Origin: Pseudomonas sp. PDM14
GTDB taxonomy: Bacteria; Pseudomonadota; Gammaproteobacteria; Pseudomonadales; Pseudomonadaceae
Assembly: GCF_014851905.1 (NCBI RefSeq)
Contig: NZ_JACVAQ010000002.1
Location: 806,001-870,000 of the forward strand
DNA length: 64,000 nucleotides
Direction: 5' to 3'
Both the position numbers and the translations under genes were made by a program. Below the pieces are notes generated by a model. That model was not told where the DNA came from. It saw only the letters and a list, made by a program, of their open reading frames with translations, and ran no database searches. This document shows positions 30,506 to 40,284 of the stretch, piece by piece. Every line of letters begins with the position of its first letter. Within the stretch, counting starts at the first letter, position 1.

Positions 30506-33382
30506 TCAAACCAGTTTGCCGATCAGCTCGCGTGCTTCGTTCTGCTGACCTTCGTTACCTTCCGCGACCACCTCATCGAGAATGTCACGAGCACCTTCGG
30601 TGTCGCCCATGTCGATATAGGCACGCGCCAGATCCAGCTTGGTAGCGGTTTCGTCGGTGCCCGAAAGGAAATCGAAATCGTCGTCCACATCCAGTCCCGC
30701 GTCAGATTGAGCCAGTGAAGCAGCCGGCTCCGGCGCCAACAGATCGTCATCGAGGTCGCCACTCAGCTGATCCAGCTCGGCGGTGACTTCATCCAGCTGC
30801 GCTGCGAAGCTGTCAGTGTTCGGCTGGCTGGCAACGGGCTCGTCGGACAGCGACAGATCGAAATCAGCCGGCAGATCCAGCGCGTTGTCGGCGGCCGGGA
30901 CAGCCGGCTCATCTTCCAGGCTGAGCATGAAGTCGTCTTCGGCGGAAGCCGGCTTGTCGCTATCCAGGTCCAGGCTGAAATCGGCCAGATCGTCGCCCTG
31001 CTCCAGAGCGGCAGCGGTATTGTCCGAGCCCAGCTCCAGATCAAAATCGAGATCGGAAGCTTTCTGCGGCTCGGCCTGAACCGGCAGGTCGAACTCACTG
31101 TCGAGGCTCAGATCGTTCAGGTCGGCATCCAGGTCATTCGACTTGGCAACGCTCGGCAGATCGCTGTCCAGGTCATCCAGGCTCAGGTCGAAGGAGTCGT
31201 CCAGATCGTTGGACTGTGCCGGGGCAACAGGCTCGTCCAGAGTCAGGTCATCGAGGCTGAACTCGTCCAGTTGATCGGCAGCCGCGTAGCCACCAGCAGC
31301 CAACGCCACCATGGCTGGGTACTTGGCTTTCAGCTGATCGACGCTGGCAGCCGCACCACCGATTTCACGCAGTTCCTGCTCCTGGCGAAGGAAACCGTCG
31401 CGATCACCCAGCTCGGCATAAACCTCCATCAGTTTCAGACGCAGATCGCTGCGCTGCGGCTCATCATTGATGGCGTTCTGCAGCAGTTCGGCCGCCTGGC
31501 TGAACTTGCCATAAGCAATGTAGATATCCGCTTCACCCAGCGCGTCAGCGGTCTGCGGTGTCACACGCTCGGCTTCAGGTTCGGCAAAGTCGCTTGGCGA
31601 ATCATCGAGGCCGGCGAAACCGTCTTCCGGCATATCCAGATCACTGGCGAAGGTCGAACCCTCGTCGGCAGACAGGCTTTCCTGCAGCTCGGCTTCTTTC
31701 ATCGCATTGCGACGCGACAGCACCATCAGGGCGATCAGCAGGGCCAGCAGTGCACCACCACCGACGATACCCAGCAGCATCGGATTACCCATCAGGTTAT
31801 CGATGAAGCTGACAGGCTCGGGCTCCTTGGCAACGACCGGGGCGGCAGGCTTGACTGCCGGGGGTTTCACCGCAGCAGCAGGCTTGGCTGGAGCTTCGGC
31901 AGCCGGCTTGGCTGGTTCGGCTTGCGGTGCGGGCTCTTCGCTGTAGTTGTAGTCAGTCGCTGGCGCGGCAGGTTTGGCATCGGCAGCAGGCGCGTCCGCG
32001 GTGGGAGCAGCTGGTTTGGCTGCTTCGGCAGGTTTGGGCTCGACCGCTGCCGGTTTCGACTCAGCCGCCGGCGCCTCGACTGCAGGCGCAGCAGGTTTGG
32101 CAGGAGTGGATGCAGACGGTGCAGCGGCAGGAGCGACCGGCTCAACTGGCGTCGCAGGTGTTGCCGGCGTGGCAGGTACCGCAGCCTTGCTCTGGCTGGC
32201 CAGGTCGGTTTGCAGCTTGGCCAGTTGATTGTCCTTCAGCTCAATCAGTTTTTGCAGCTTGTCCATCTGGCTCTGCAGATCGCTCACGCGGCCTTTCAGG
32301 TCTTCGTTCTCGCGACGAGTCGAATCCAGGCTTTCCTTGGTGACGGCCAGTTGATCGTTGAGCGCCTTGCTGTCGCCAGCACCACCCTTCTCGCCTGCGG
32401 TTTTACCGGTGGCCGGCGCAACCAGTTTCAGGCTGTCCTTGGTTTCGGTCTTGGCGGGTGCATCACCAGCGCTGGCGCGCTTGGTGGCATCGAGCTGACG
32501 CGCGCCAGCAGGGGCCGCGGCAACCGAACGGCCTTCACGCCAGGCGTTGTTCTGCTCCACGACCTGAGCAATGGCCTCGCCCTGGCTGCGGCTAGCGATT
32601 TGCGACTCATCGGGCAGACGCAGCACCTGACCGCTTTTCAGGCGGTTGATGTTGCCATCGACGAACGCGTTCGGATTGAGGTCCTGGATGGCCAGCATGG
32701 CCTGGTGCACGGAACCGCCCTGACGGGTACGCGCCGCGATTTCCCAGAGCGTATCGCTGGAGGTGGTCTTGTACTCGTTACCCTGCAGCTGGCTGACAGG
32801 TGCGGACGGACGCAGCGCGGGAGCGGCCGGGCGTGCGGGAGCGGGTGCAGGCGCCGGGGCGGCAGCTTGCGGTGCAGGTGTGATTGGACGCGGAACAGGC
32901 GCGCTGGCCTGCGGACGCGGTGCAGGTGCCGGAGCGGCTACGGGCAGGCGCGGAGTGGCGGCGATCACGGCTTGCGGGGAATAGGTCGGTGGGTCGAGCA
33001 GCAGGGTGTACTCACGCAGCAGGCGGCCATTGGGCCACAGCACTTCCACCAGGAAGTTCAGGTAAGGCTCACGTACCGGCTTGCTTGAGGTCACCCGGAT
33101 CACGCTCTTGCCGTTGGGCTTGATGATCGGGGTGAATTTGAGATCAGTCAGGAAATACTGGCGATCGACGCCTGCCTTGTTGAACTCTTCGGGAGACGCG
33201 AGGGTCGGAATCACTTCCGCAGTCCCCAGATCACGCACCTCAAGCAGTTCGATCTCCGCTACCAGCGGCTGGCTCAGCGAGGACCTGAGGGTAACTTCCC
33301 CCAGGCCAAGCGCATGCGCCGTACCGGAGGACAGCGCCGAAGCAGCTGCAATTGCCAGCACCAGTTTGCGAACCCGAACCAT
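30506..33382 (-). CDS. fimV: FimV, polar peptidoglycan-binding motility hub protein
   Basis: The 958-residue FimV organises type IV pili and polar chemosensory proteins in Pseudomonas. Signal peptide MVRVRKLVLAIAAASALSS ending near AHA; a conserved FimV N-terminal domain (about 25-135); a Pro/Ala linker; a LysM peptidoglycan-binding domain (about 204-257); a coiled coil with LQSQMDKLQKLIELKDNQL; a Pro/Ala/Lys linker; one membrane segment (about 534-554). The cytoplasmic part is very acidic, with repeated DLDDLSLD-type segments, and ends in a C-terminal TPR motif (KLDLARAYIDMGDTEGARDILDEV). Long compared with P. aeruginosa FimV only by linker differences. Confidence 0.97.
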   Translation of the reverse strand: MVRVRKLVLAIAAASALSSGTAHALGLGEVTLRSSLSQPLVAEIELLEVRDLGTAEVIPTLASPEEFNKAGVDRQYFLTDLKFTPIIKPNGKSVIRVTSSKPVREPYLNFLVEVLWPNGRLLREYTLLLDPPTYSPQAVIAATPRLPVAAPAPAPRPQASAPVPRPITPAPQAAAPAPAPAPARPAAPALRPSAPVSQLQGNEYKTTSSDTLWEIAARTRQGGSVHQAMLAIQDLNPNAFVDGNINRLKSGQVLRLPDESQIASRSQGEAIAQVVEQNNAWREGRSVAAAPAGARQLDATKRASAGDAPAKTETKDSLKLVAPATGKTAGEKGGAGDSKALNDQLAVTKESLDSTRRENEDLKGRVSDLQSQMDKLQKLIELKDNQLAKLQTDLASQSKAAVPATPATPATPVEPVAPAAAPSASTPAKPAAPAVEAPAAESKPAAVEPKPAEAAKPAAPTADAPAADAKPAAPATDYNYSEEPAPQAEPAKPAAEAPAKPAAAVKPPAVKPAAPVVAKEPEPVSFIDNLMGNPMLLGIVGGGALLALLIALMVLSRRNAMKEAELQESLSADEGSTFASDLDMPEDGFAGLDDSPSDFAEPEAERVTPQTADALGEADIYIAYGKFSQAAELLQNAINDEPQRSDLRLKLMEVYAELGDRDGFLRQEQELREIGGAAASVDQLKAKYPAMVALAAGGYAAADQLDEFSLDDLTLDEPVAPAQSNDLDDSFDLSLDDLDSDLPSVAKSNDLDADLNDLSLDSEFDLPVQAEPQKASDLDFDLELGSDNTAAALEQGDDLADFSLDLDSDKPASAEDDFMLSLEDEPAVPAADNALDLPADFDLSLSDEPVASQPNTDSFAAQLDEVTAELDQLSGDLDDDLLAPEPAASLAQSDAGLDVDDDFDFLSGTDETATKLDLARAYIDMGDTEGARDILDEVVAEGNEGQQNEARELIGKLV

Positions 33383-33535
33383 AGCGTAATCCCTTGTTTT
33401 ATCTTTTTTTCTCGATAATCGAGAGGATTTTGAAGGTCGCTGCCTGCACCGCTTTTAGCGGCTCCCCGTCAGCGCACAGCCAAACCAGTATTAGCCAACC
33501 TAGAATAATTCTTCAAATTTGGAGGTAAGTATCTT

Positions 33536-34546
33536 TTACAGATAGTGTTTTATCAATAACTCACCTATTTGCACAGCATTTAGCGCGGAGCCTTTTCGCA
33601 CATTATCAGACGCAATCCACAAATTGAGTTCGGTCGAATCATCCAGCCCCTGACGCACGCGGCCGACATAGACTTCGTCCTGCCCCACCGCATCCCCCAC
33701 CACCGTCGGATAGTCACCCTCTTCCACCCGTTCGACGCCAGGCTGTTTATCCAGCAATTGCCCGATCTGCGCAATATCCACCGCAGCAGACGCCTGCACG
33801 GACACGCTCAGGCTGTCACCGAAGAACACCGGCGCCTGCACGCAGGTCACCGCCACTTTCAGCTCGGCCATGTCCAGTACCTGACGCAGTTCCTGAGCAA
33901 TGCGACGCTCAAGCGCATCATGCCCGGACGCATCCAGCTCTCCGACCTGAGCCAGCAGATTGAATGCCATCTGCCGGTCGAACACCTTGGGCTCCAGCGG
34001 GCGCATGTTGAGCAGCTCTGCAGTCTGCCGCGCCAGTTCCGCAATGCCTTCGCGGCCACGACTGGACACCGCCAACGCCGCAGTCAGCGTGATCTTCTGC
34101 AGAGACAGGTGAGATTTCAACGGCGCCAGGACCAGACCCAGCGCAACAGCTACCGGCGCCGGACTGCCGAGCAGGAATGGCGGCTTGAGTGCCGACAGCA
34201 TGGCGGCATTGGCTTCAGGCACCAGGCGCGGCGCCTGGTCCAGCGGCAGCACGCCACTCAGCTCGATCACCGAGCAGCCGGCTGCGTGGGCCTTGAGAGC
34301 GAATTCGTGGGTAACCGCGGCGCCTGCGGCGAAGAACACCAGCTGCACCTGGGCGAAATCGAACCCGGCCAGCTCGCGCACGCGCAGGTTCTTGCCACGA
34401 AAGATGATCGACTGCCCCGCCGACGAGTTGCCGGCCAGCACGTGCAGATTGGCGATCGGGAAGTCGCGTTCGTCGAGCAGTTGCACGATGGTTTCGCCGA
34501 CCGTGCCGGAGGCACCGATCACTGCGACATCGAAGGACTTGGACAT
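33536..34546 (-). CDS. Asd paralogue without the catalytic Cys (Usg-like)
   Basis: The 336-residue product shares the aspartate-semialdehyde dehydrogenase fold: N-terminal NADP-binding VIGASGTVGETIVQLL and a C-terminal dimerisation domain. The catalytic motif NPNC is replaced by SPAP (Pro131 at the Cys position), so dehydrogenase activity is not expected. It corresponds to the Usg protein encoded near truA in E. coli and to the asd-like gene next to asd in P. aeruginosa. Function unknown. It follows asd on the same strand but behind a terminator (34625-34653). Confidence 0.9.
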   Translation of the reverse strand: MSKSFDVAVIGASGTVGETIVQLLDERDFPIANLHVLAGNSSAGQSIIFRGKNLRVRELAGFDFAQVQLVFFAAGAAVTHEFALKAHAAGCSVIELSGVLPLDQAPRLVPEANAAMLSALKPPFLLGSPAPVAVALGLVLAPLKSHLSLQKITLTAALAVSSRGREGIAELARQTAELLNMRPLEPKVFDRQMAFNLLAQVGELDASGHDALERRIAQELRQVLDMAELKVAVTCVQAPVFFGDSLSVSVQASAAVDIAQIGQLLDKQPGVERVEEGDYPTVVGDAVGQDEVYVGRVRQGLDDSTELNLWIASDNVRKGSALNAVQIGELLIKHYL

Positions 34547-34624
34547 CGTGAGGCCTTACGCAGGTATCGAATGGGCGGGCACTCTACCCCTCAGCCGTGA
34601 CGCAGGCAATTGGCGCCACAATGC

Positions 34625-34653
34625 AAAAGGGGCTGGCACTTGCCAACCCCTTT
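34625..34653 (-). terminator. Terminator after asd
   Basis: A 12-bp stem with one mismatch (34626-34637 with 34642-34653, loop of 4) ends in TTTT on the minus strand, five bases past the asd stop. Confidence 0.8.
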
Positions 34654-34657
34654 CTCG

Positions 34658-35770
34658 TCAACGCTCCAGCAGGATGCGCAACATCCGCCGCAGCGGCTCC
34701 GCCGCCCCCCACAACAACTGGTCACCGACGGTGAAGGCACCGAGGTACTGCGAGCCCATGTTGAGCTTGCGCAGACGGCCGACCGGCACACTGAGGGTAC
34801 CGGTAACCGCAGTCGGGCCCAGCTCGCGAATGCTCGCCTCGCGCTGGTTCGGCACCAGTTTGACCCACGGGTTGTGCTGGCTGATCAGGCCTTCGATGTC
34901 CGACAGCGGCACATCCTTGTTCAGCTTGATGGTCAGCGCCTGGCTGTGGCAGCGCATGGCGCCGATACGCACGCACAGGCCATCGACCGGGATCGGGCTC
35001 TTGTTGCGACCGAGGATCTTGTTGGTCTCCGCCTGGCCCTTCCACTCTTCGCGGCTCTGCCCGTTCGGCAGTTCCTTGTCGATGTAGGGGATCAGGCTGC
35101 CGGCCAGCGGCACGCCAAACTGGTCGACCGGGAAGCTGTCGCCACGCATGGCCTCGGCAACCTTGCGGTCGATGTCGAGGATGGCACTGGCCGGGTTGGC
35201 CAGCTCATCGGCGACCGAGGCGTTGATCGCGCCCATCTGCTTGATCAGCTCGCGCATGTTCTGCGCGCCGGCGCCCGAGGCCGCCTGATAGGTCATCGCG
35301 CTCATCCACTCGACCAGGCCGGCTTCGTAGAGGCCGCCGAGCGCCATCAGCATCAGGCTGACGGTGCAGTTGCCGCCGATGTAGTTCTTCACGCCGCCAT
35401 CGAGCGACTGGTCGATGACCTTGCGGTTGACCGGATCGAGCACGATGACCGAGTCATCGGCCATGCGCAGGCTCGATGCCGCGTCGATCCAGTAGCCAGC
35501 CCAGCCGGCTTCGCGCAGCTTGGGGAAGACTTCGCTGGTGTAGTCGCCACCCTGGCAGGTGAGGATGACATCGAGCCCCTTGAGCTCGTCGATGTTGTAG
35601 GCATCCTTCAGCGGGGCAACGTCCTTGCCTACCGCCGGGCCTTCGCCACCGACGTTGGAAGTGGTGAAGAACACCGGCTCGATCAGGTCGAAGTCACGCT
35701 CTTCCAGCATGCGCTGCATGAGCACGGAACCAACCATACCGCGCCAACCGATCAAACCTACGCGTTTCAT
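34658..35770 (-). CDS. asd: Aspartate-semialdehyde dehydrogenase
   Basis: The 370-residue enzyme reduces aspartyl phosphate to aspartate semialdehyde for lysine, threonine, methionine and diaminopimelate. NADP site [13 protein letters not shown]; catalytic Cys135 in GGNCTVSLM, the same number as in E. coli Asd. Located 54 bases downstream of leuB. Confidence 0.98.
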   Translation of the reverse strand: MKRVGLIGWRGMVGSVLMQRMLEERDFDLIEPVFFTTSNVGGEGPAVGKDVAPLKDAYNIDELKGLDVILTCQGGDYTSEVFPKLREAGWAGYWIDAASSLRMADDSVIVLDPVNRKVIDQSLDGGVKNYIGGNCTVSLMLMALGGLYEAGLVEWMSAMTYQAASGAGAQNMRELIKQMGAINASVADELANPASAILDIDRKVAEAMRGDSFPVDQFGVPLAGSLIPYIDKELPNGQSREEWKGQAETNKILGRNKSPIPVDGLCVRIGAMRCHSQALTIKLNKDVPLSDIEGLISQHNPWVKLVPNQREASIRELGPTAVTGTLSVPVGRLRKLNMGSQYLGAFTVGDQLLWGAAEPLRRMLRILLER

Positions 35771-35824
35771 AACACCTACACCCTAGAGAAGAAGTGGTCC
35801 GCTGCTACGCAGCGGGCCGACAGA

Positions 35825-36907
<1,083 letters not shown>

Positions 36908-36971
36908 TGCCTTCCTCAATTTATCCATGGGCCGGATGACGTGGCTCATCCACCGAAATCCCGCAGGCGGC

Positions 36972-36989
36972 TGGATGAGCGCTCATCCA
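36972..36989. repeat. Palindromic repeat between leuD and leuB
   Basis: A perfect 18-base palindrome (TGGATGAGC/GCTCATCCA). A related imperfect copy of GCTCATCCACC lies at 36943-36953 in the same gap. This looks like a small repetitive extragenic element; a genome-wide count is needed to confirm. Confidence 0.5.
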
Positions 36990-37004
36990 CCCTGCCCGCC
37001 TGTA

Positions 37005-37652
37005 TTACTTGATCGCGCCAAACAACCAGGGGTTGTTCTGCTGATGGCGACCCTCGAAGACCTTGATCGCGTCGGCGTCCTGCAGGGTCAGACCGATATC
37101 GTCCAGACCATTGAGCAGGCAATGCTTGCGGAAGGCATCGACCTCGAAACCGTACTGCACGCCGTCCGGACGGGTCACGGTCTGCGCGGCCAGGTCGACG
37201 GTCAGCTGATAACCCTCGGTGGCCTCGGCCTGCTGGAACAGCGCATCGACTTCATCTTCCTTGAGGATGATCGGCAACAGGCCGTTCTTGAAGCTGTTAT
37301 TGAAGAAGATGTCGGCGAAGCTCGGCGCGATGATGGTGCGGAAACCGTACTCTTCCAGCGCCCACGGCGCGTGCTCGCGGGACGAGCCGCAGCCGAAGTT
37401 TTCGCGCGCCAGCAGCACACTGGCGCCCTGGTAGCGCGGAAAGTTGAGCACGAAATCCTTGTTCACCGGGCGCCCGGAGCTGTCCTGGTTCGGCTGACCG
37501 ACATCCAGGTAACGCCACTCGTCGAACAGGTTCGGGCCGAAGCCGGTGCGCTTGATCGACTTGAGGAACTGCTTGGGAATGATCTGATCGGTGTCGACGT
37601 TGGCACGATCGAGTGGCGCAACGAGGCCGGTGTGTTGGGTAAAGGCTTTCAT
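37005..37652 (-). CDS. leuD: 3-isopropylmalate dehydratase small subunit
   Basis: The 215-residue swivelling domain of isopropylmalate isomerase pairs with LeuC. Family segments: [26 protein letters not shown], the substrate loop [19 protein letters not shown], and [19 protein letters not shown] 37652, ten bases after leuC. Confidence 0.98.
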   Translation of the reverse strand: MKAFTQHTGLVAPLDRANVDTDQIIPKQFLKSIKRTGFGPNLFDEWRYLDVGQPNQDSSGRPVNKDFVLNFPRYQGASVLLARENFGCGSSREHAPWALEEYGFRTIIAPSFADIFFNNSFKNGLLPIILKEDEVDALFQQAEATEGYQLTVDLAAQTVTRPDGVQYGFEVDAFRKHCLLNGLDDIGLTLQDADAIKVFEGRHQQNNPWLFGAIK

Positions 37653-37662
37653 GACGCTCTCC

Positions 37663-39090
37663 TCAGGCCTGCATCAGTTCACGAACATCGATGAAACGAC
37701 CGGTCACCGCGGCAGCGGCGGCCATCGCCGGGCTGACCAGGTGCGTACGACCACCGGCACCCTGGCGGCCTTCGAAGTTGCGGTTGGAGGTCGAGGCGCA
37801 ATGCTCGCCGCTGCCCAGCTTGTCCGGGTTCATCGCCAGGCACATGGAACAGCCCGGCTCACGCCACTCGAAACCGGCTTCGATGAAGATCTTGTCCAGC
37901 CCTTCCTGCTCGGCCTGGGCTTTGACCAGGCCGGAGCCCGGCACCACCATCGCCTGCTTGATGGTCGCGGCAACCTTGCGCCCCTTGGCCACTTCGGCGG
38001 CGGCGCGCAGGTCTTCGATGCGCGAGTTGGTGCAGGAACCGATGAACACGCGATCGAGCTGGATATCGGTGATCGCCTGGTTGGCATTCAGGCCCATGTA
38101 CTTGAGGGCGCGCACGATGGAGTCGCGCTTGACCGGGTCAGCCTCGGCGGCCGGGTCCGGCACGCGCTGGTCGACGGCCAGGACCATTTCCGGCGAGGTG
38201 CCCCAGCTGACCTGCGGCTTGATCTCGGCGGCGTCCAGCTCGACCACGGTGTCGAACAGCGCATCGGCGTCGGACACCAGGTCGGCCCAGGCGGCCACGG
38301 CCTTGTCCCAGTCTTCGCCCTTGGGCGAGAACGGGCGGCCTTTGACGTAGGCGAGAGTCTTCTCGTCCACCGCCACCAGGCCAACACGAGCCCCCGCTTC
38401 GATGGACATGTTGCAGATGGTCATGCGCCCTTCCAGCGACAAGTCGCGAATTGCGCTGCCGGCGAACTCCAGGGCATGGCCGTTGCCGCCGGCGGTGCCG
38501 ATCTTGCCGATCACCGCGAGGACGATGTCCTTGGCGGTCACGCCGGCGGGCAATGTGCCTTCGACACGCACCTGCATGTTCTTCATCTTCTTGGCGACCA
38601 GGCACTGGGTCGCGAGCACGTGCTCGACTTCCGAGGTGCCGATGCCATGGGCCAGCGCGCCGAACGCACCGTGGGTCGAGGTATGCGAGTCGCCGCAGAC
38701 CACGGTCATCCCCGGCAGGGTCGCGCCCTGCTCCGGACCGACGACGTGGACGATGCCCTGGCGGCTGTCGTTCATCTTGAACTCGAGGATGCCGAAGTCA
38801 TCGCAGTTCTCGTCGAGGGTCTGCACCTGGATGCGCGAAACCTCGTCGGCGATCGCCTCGTTGCCGCCCTGGCGCTCGGCCTTGGTGGTGGGTACGTTAT
38901 GATCCGGCGTGGCGATGTTGGCGTCGATGCGCCACGGCTTGCGGCTGGCCAGACGCAGCCCCTCGAAGGCCTGCGGCGAGGTCACTTCGTGGAGAATCTG
39001 CCGGTCGATGTAGATCAGCGACGAACCATCGTCGCGGCGCTTCACCTCGTGCATTTCCCAGAGCTTGTCGTAGAGCGTCTTGCCGGCCAT
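37663..39090 (-). CDS. leuC: 3-isopropylmalate dehydratase large subunit
   Basis: The 475-residue aconitase-family subunit holds the 4Fe-4S cluster, with Cys ligands in GSCTNSR and [25 protein letters not shown] is the active-site segment. First gene of a leuC-leuD unit, divergent from a LysR regulator with inverted repeats in the shared promoter region (39161-39221). Confidence 0.98.
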   Translation of the reverse strand: MAGKTLYDKLWEMHEVKRRDDGSSLIYIDRQILHEVTSPQAFEGLRLASRKPWRIDANIATPDHNVPTTKAERQGGNEAIADEVSRIQVQTLDENCDDFGILEFKMNDSRQGIVHVVGPEQGATLPGMTVVCGDSHTSTHGAFGALAHGIGTSEVEHVLATQCLVAKKMKNMQVRVEGTLPAGVTAKDIVLAVIGKIGTAGGNGHALEFAGSAIRDLSLEGRMTICNMSIEAGARVGLVAVDEKTLAYVKGRPFSPKGEDWDKAVAAWADLVSDADALFDTVVELDAAEIKPQVSWGTSPEMVLAVDQRVPDPAAEADPVKRDSIVRALKYMGLNANQAITDIQLDRVFIGSCTNSRIEDLRAAAEVAKGRKVAATIKQAMVVPGSGLVKAQAEQEGLDKIFIEAGFEWREPGCSMCLAMNPDKLGSGEHCASTSNRNFEGRQGAGGRTHLVSPAMAAAAAVTGRFIDVRELMQA

Positions 39091-39160
39091 CTGCTATGTC
39101 CTCATCAGGGTCATGTGCGGTGCGAGGGTTAAAACCCTTCTGCTGATGGGGCAATCCTAT

Positions 39161-39221
39161 GGAGTTGCAACGAATAACTCCAATTCATAATTTTTATTCA
39201 AAGCATTCCTTGCTGGAATGC
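39161..39221. promoter_or_regulatory. Two inverted repeats between leuC and lysR
   Basis: The 197-base divergent gap contains GGAGTT-N9-AACTCC (39161-39166/39176-39181), with LysR-operator-like spacing, and GCATTCC-N5-GGAATGC (39203-39209/39215-39221). An A/T-rich stretch lies between them. Both are candidate binding sites for the adjacent LysR protein. Confidence 0.55.
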
Positions 39222-39287
39222 GCGAGCATTACACTCGCCACCTCCTCTGTTAATAGACGCACCCGACGCCTTTCTGGAACGCCGCCC

Positions 39288-40169
39288 ATGGACCTTGCCA
39301 ACCTCAACGCCTTTCTCGCCATCGCCGAAGCCGGCAGTTTTTCCGAAGCCGCCGAGCGCCTGCACCTGACCCAGCCGGCCGTGAGCAAGCGCATCGCCGG
39401 CCTCGAACAGCAGCTCAATGTGCGCCTGTTCGACCGCCTGGGCCGCGAGGTCAGCCTGACCGAAGCCGGCCGCGCCCTGCTGCCCCGCGCCTACCAGATC
39501 CTCAACGTGCTGGACGACACGCGCCGCGCCCTGACCAACCTCAACGGCCAGGTCAGCGGCCGCCTGACGCTCGCCACCAGCCACCACATCGGCCTGCACC
39601 GCCTGCCGCCGCTGCTGCGCGCGTTTACCCGCAGCCATCCGCACGTGGCGCTGGACATCCAGTTTCTCGACTCCGAAGTCGCCTACGAGGAGATCCTCCA
39701 CGGCCGCGCCGAGCTGGCGGTGATCACCCTCGCCCCGGAAACCCGCGAACCGGTGCGCGCGGTGGCGGTATGGGACGACCCGCTGGACTTCGTCGCTGCC
39801 CCCGAACACCCGCTGGTGCGTGGCGGCGCCATCTCCCTGGCCGACATCGCGCGCCACCCGGCAGTTTTCCCCGGTGACAACACCTTCACCCACCACATCG
39901 TCCGGCGCCTGTTCGAGGCCCAGGGACTGACCCCGAACATCGGCATGAGCACCAATTATCTGGAGACGATCAAGATGATGGTGTCCATCGGTCTGGCCTG
40001 GAGCGTGCTGCCACGCACCATGCTCGACGAACAGGTCATGCGCCTGCCGCTGCCGGGCATTCAGCTGGAGCGCCGACTGGGCTACATCGTGCATACGGAA
40101 CGAACCCTGTCCAACGCAGCCAAAGCCTTCATGCAGCTCATGGACGAGCAGCGCACGGGTCTTGCCTAG
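39288..40169 (+). CDS. LysR-family transcriptional regulator (divergent from leuCD)
   Basis: The 293-residue product has an N-terminal winged helix-turn-helix (about 1-60, GSFSEAAERLHLTQPAVSKRI) and a periplasmic-binding-protein-like effector domain (about 90-290). The start at 39288 (MDLANLNAFLAI) matches LysR N-termini; the frame opens earlier, at 39159. It is divergent from leuCD, the typical arrangement for a LysR protein and its target, so control of leuCD is a reasonable inference. The co-inducer is unknown. Confidence 0.93.
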   Translation: MDLANLNAFLAIAEAGSFSEAAERLHLTQPAVSKRIAGLEQQLNVRLFDRLGREVSLTEAGRALLPRAYQILNVLDDTRRALTNLNGQVSGRLTLATSHHIGLHRLPPLLRAFTRSHPHVALDIQFLDSEVAYEEILHGRAELAVITLAPETREPVRAVAVWDDPLDFVAAPEHPLVRGGAISLADIARHPAVFPGDNTFTHHIVRRLFEAQGLTPNIGMSTNYLETIKMMVSIGLAWSVLPRTMLDEQVMRLPLPGIQLERRLGYIVHTERTLSNAAKAFMQLMDEQRTGLA

Positions 40170-40284
40170 GACGCGCGGACAAGGCTAACGTGGCATTCAT
40201 AACGATAAGAAAAGGCCCTGGCATGCCCGCACGCCGTTTTCGCCCAGCGCACTGCCTGACAACCGCACCGGCAATGGTCCACAC

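Noticed and set aside
33411..33423. CTCGA-TAA-TCGAG hairpin upstream of fimV
   Set aside because: Five base pairs only; too small to call a regulatory site.
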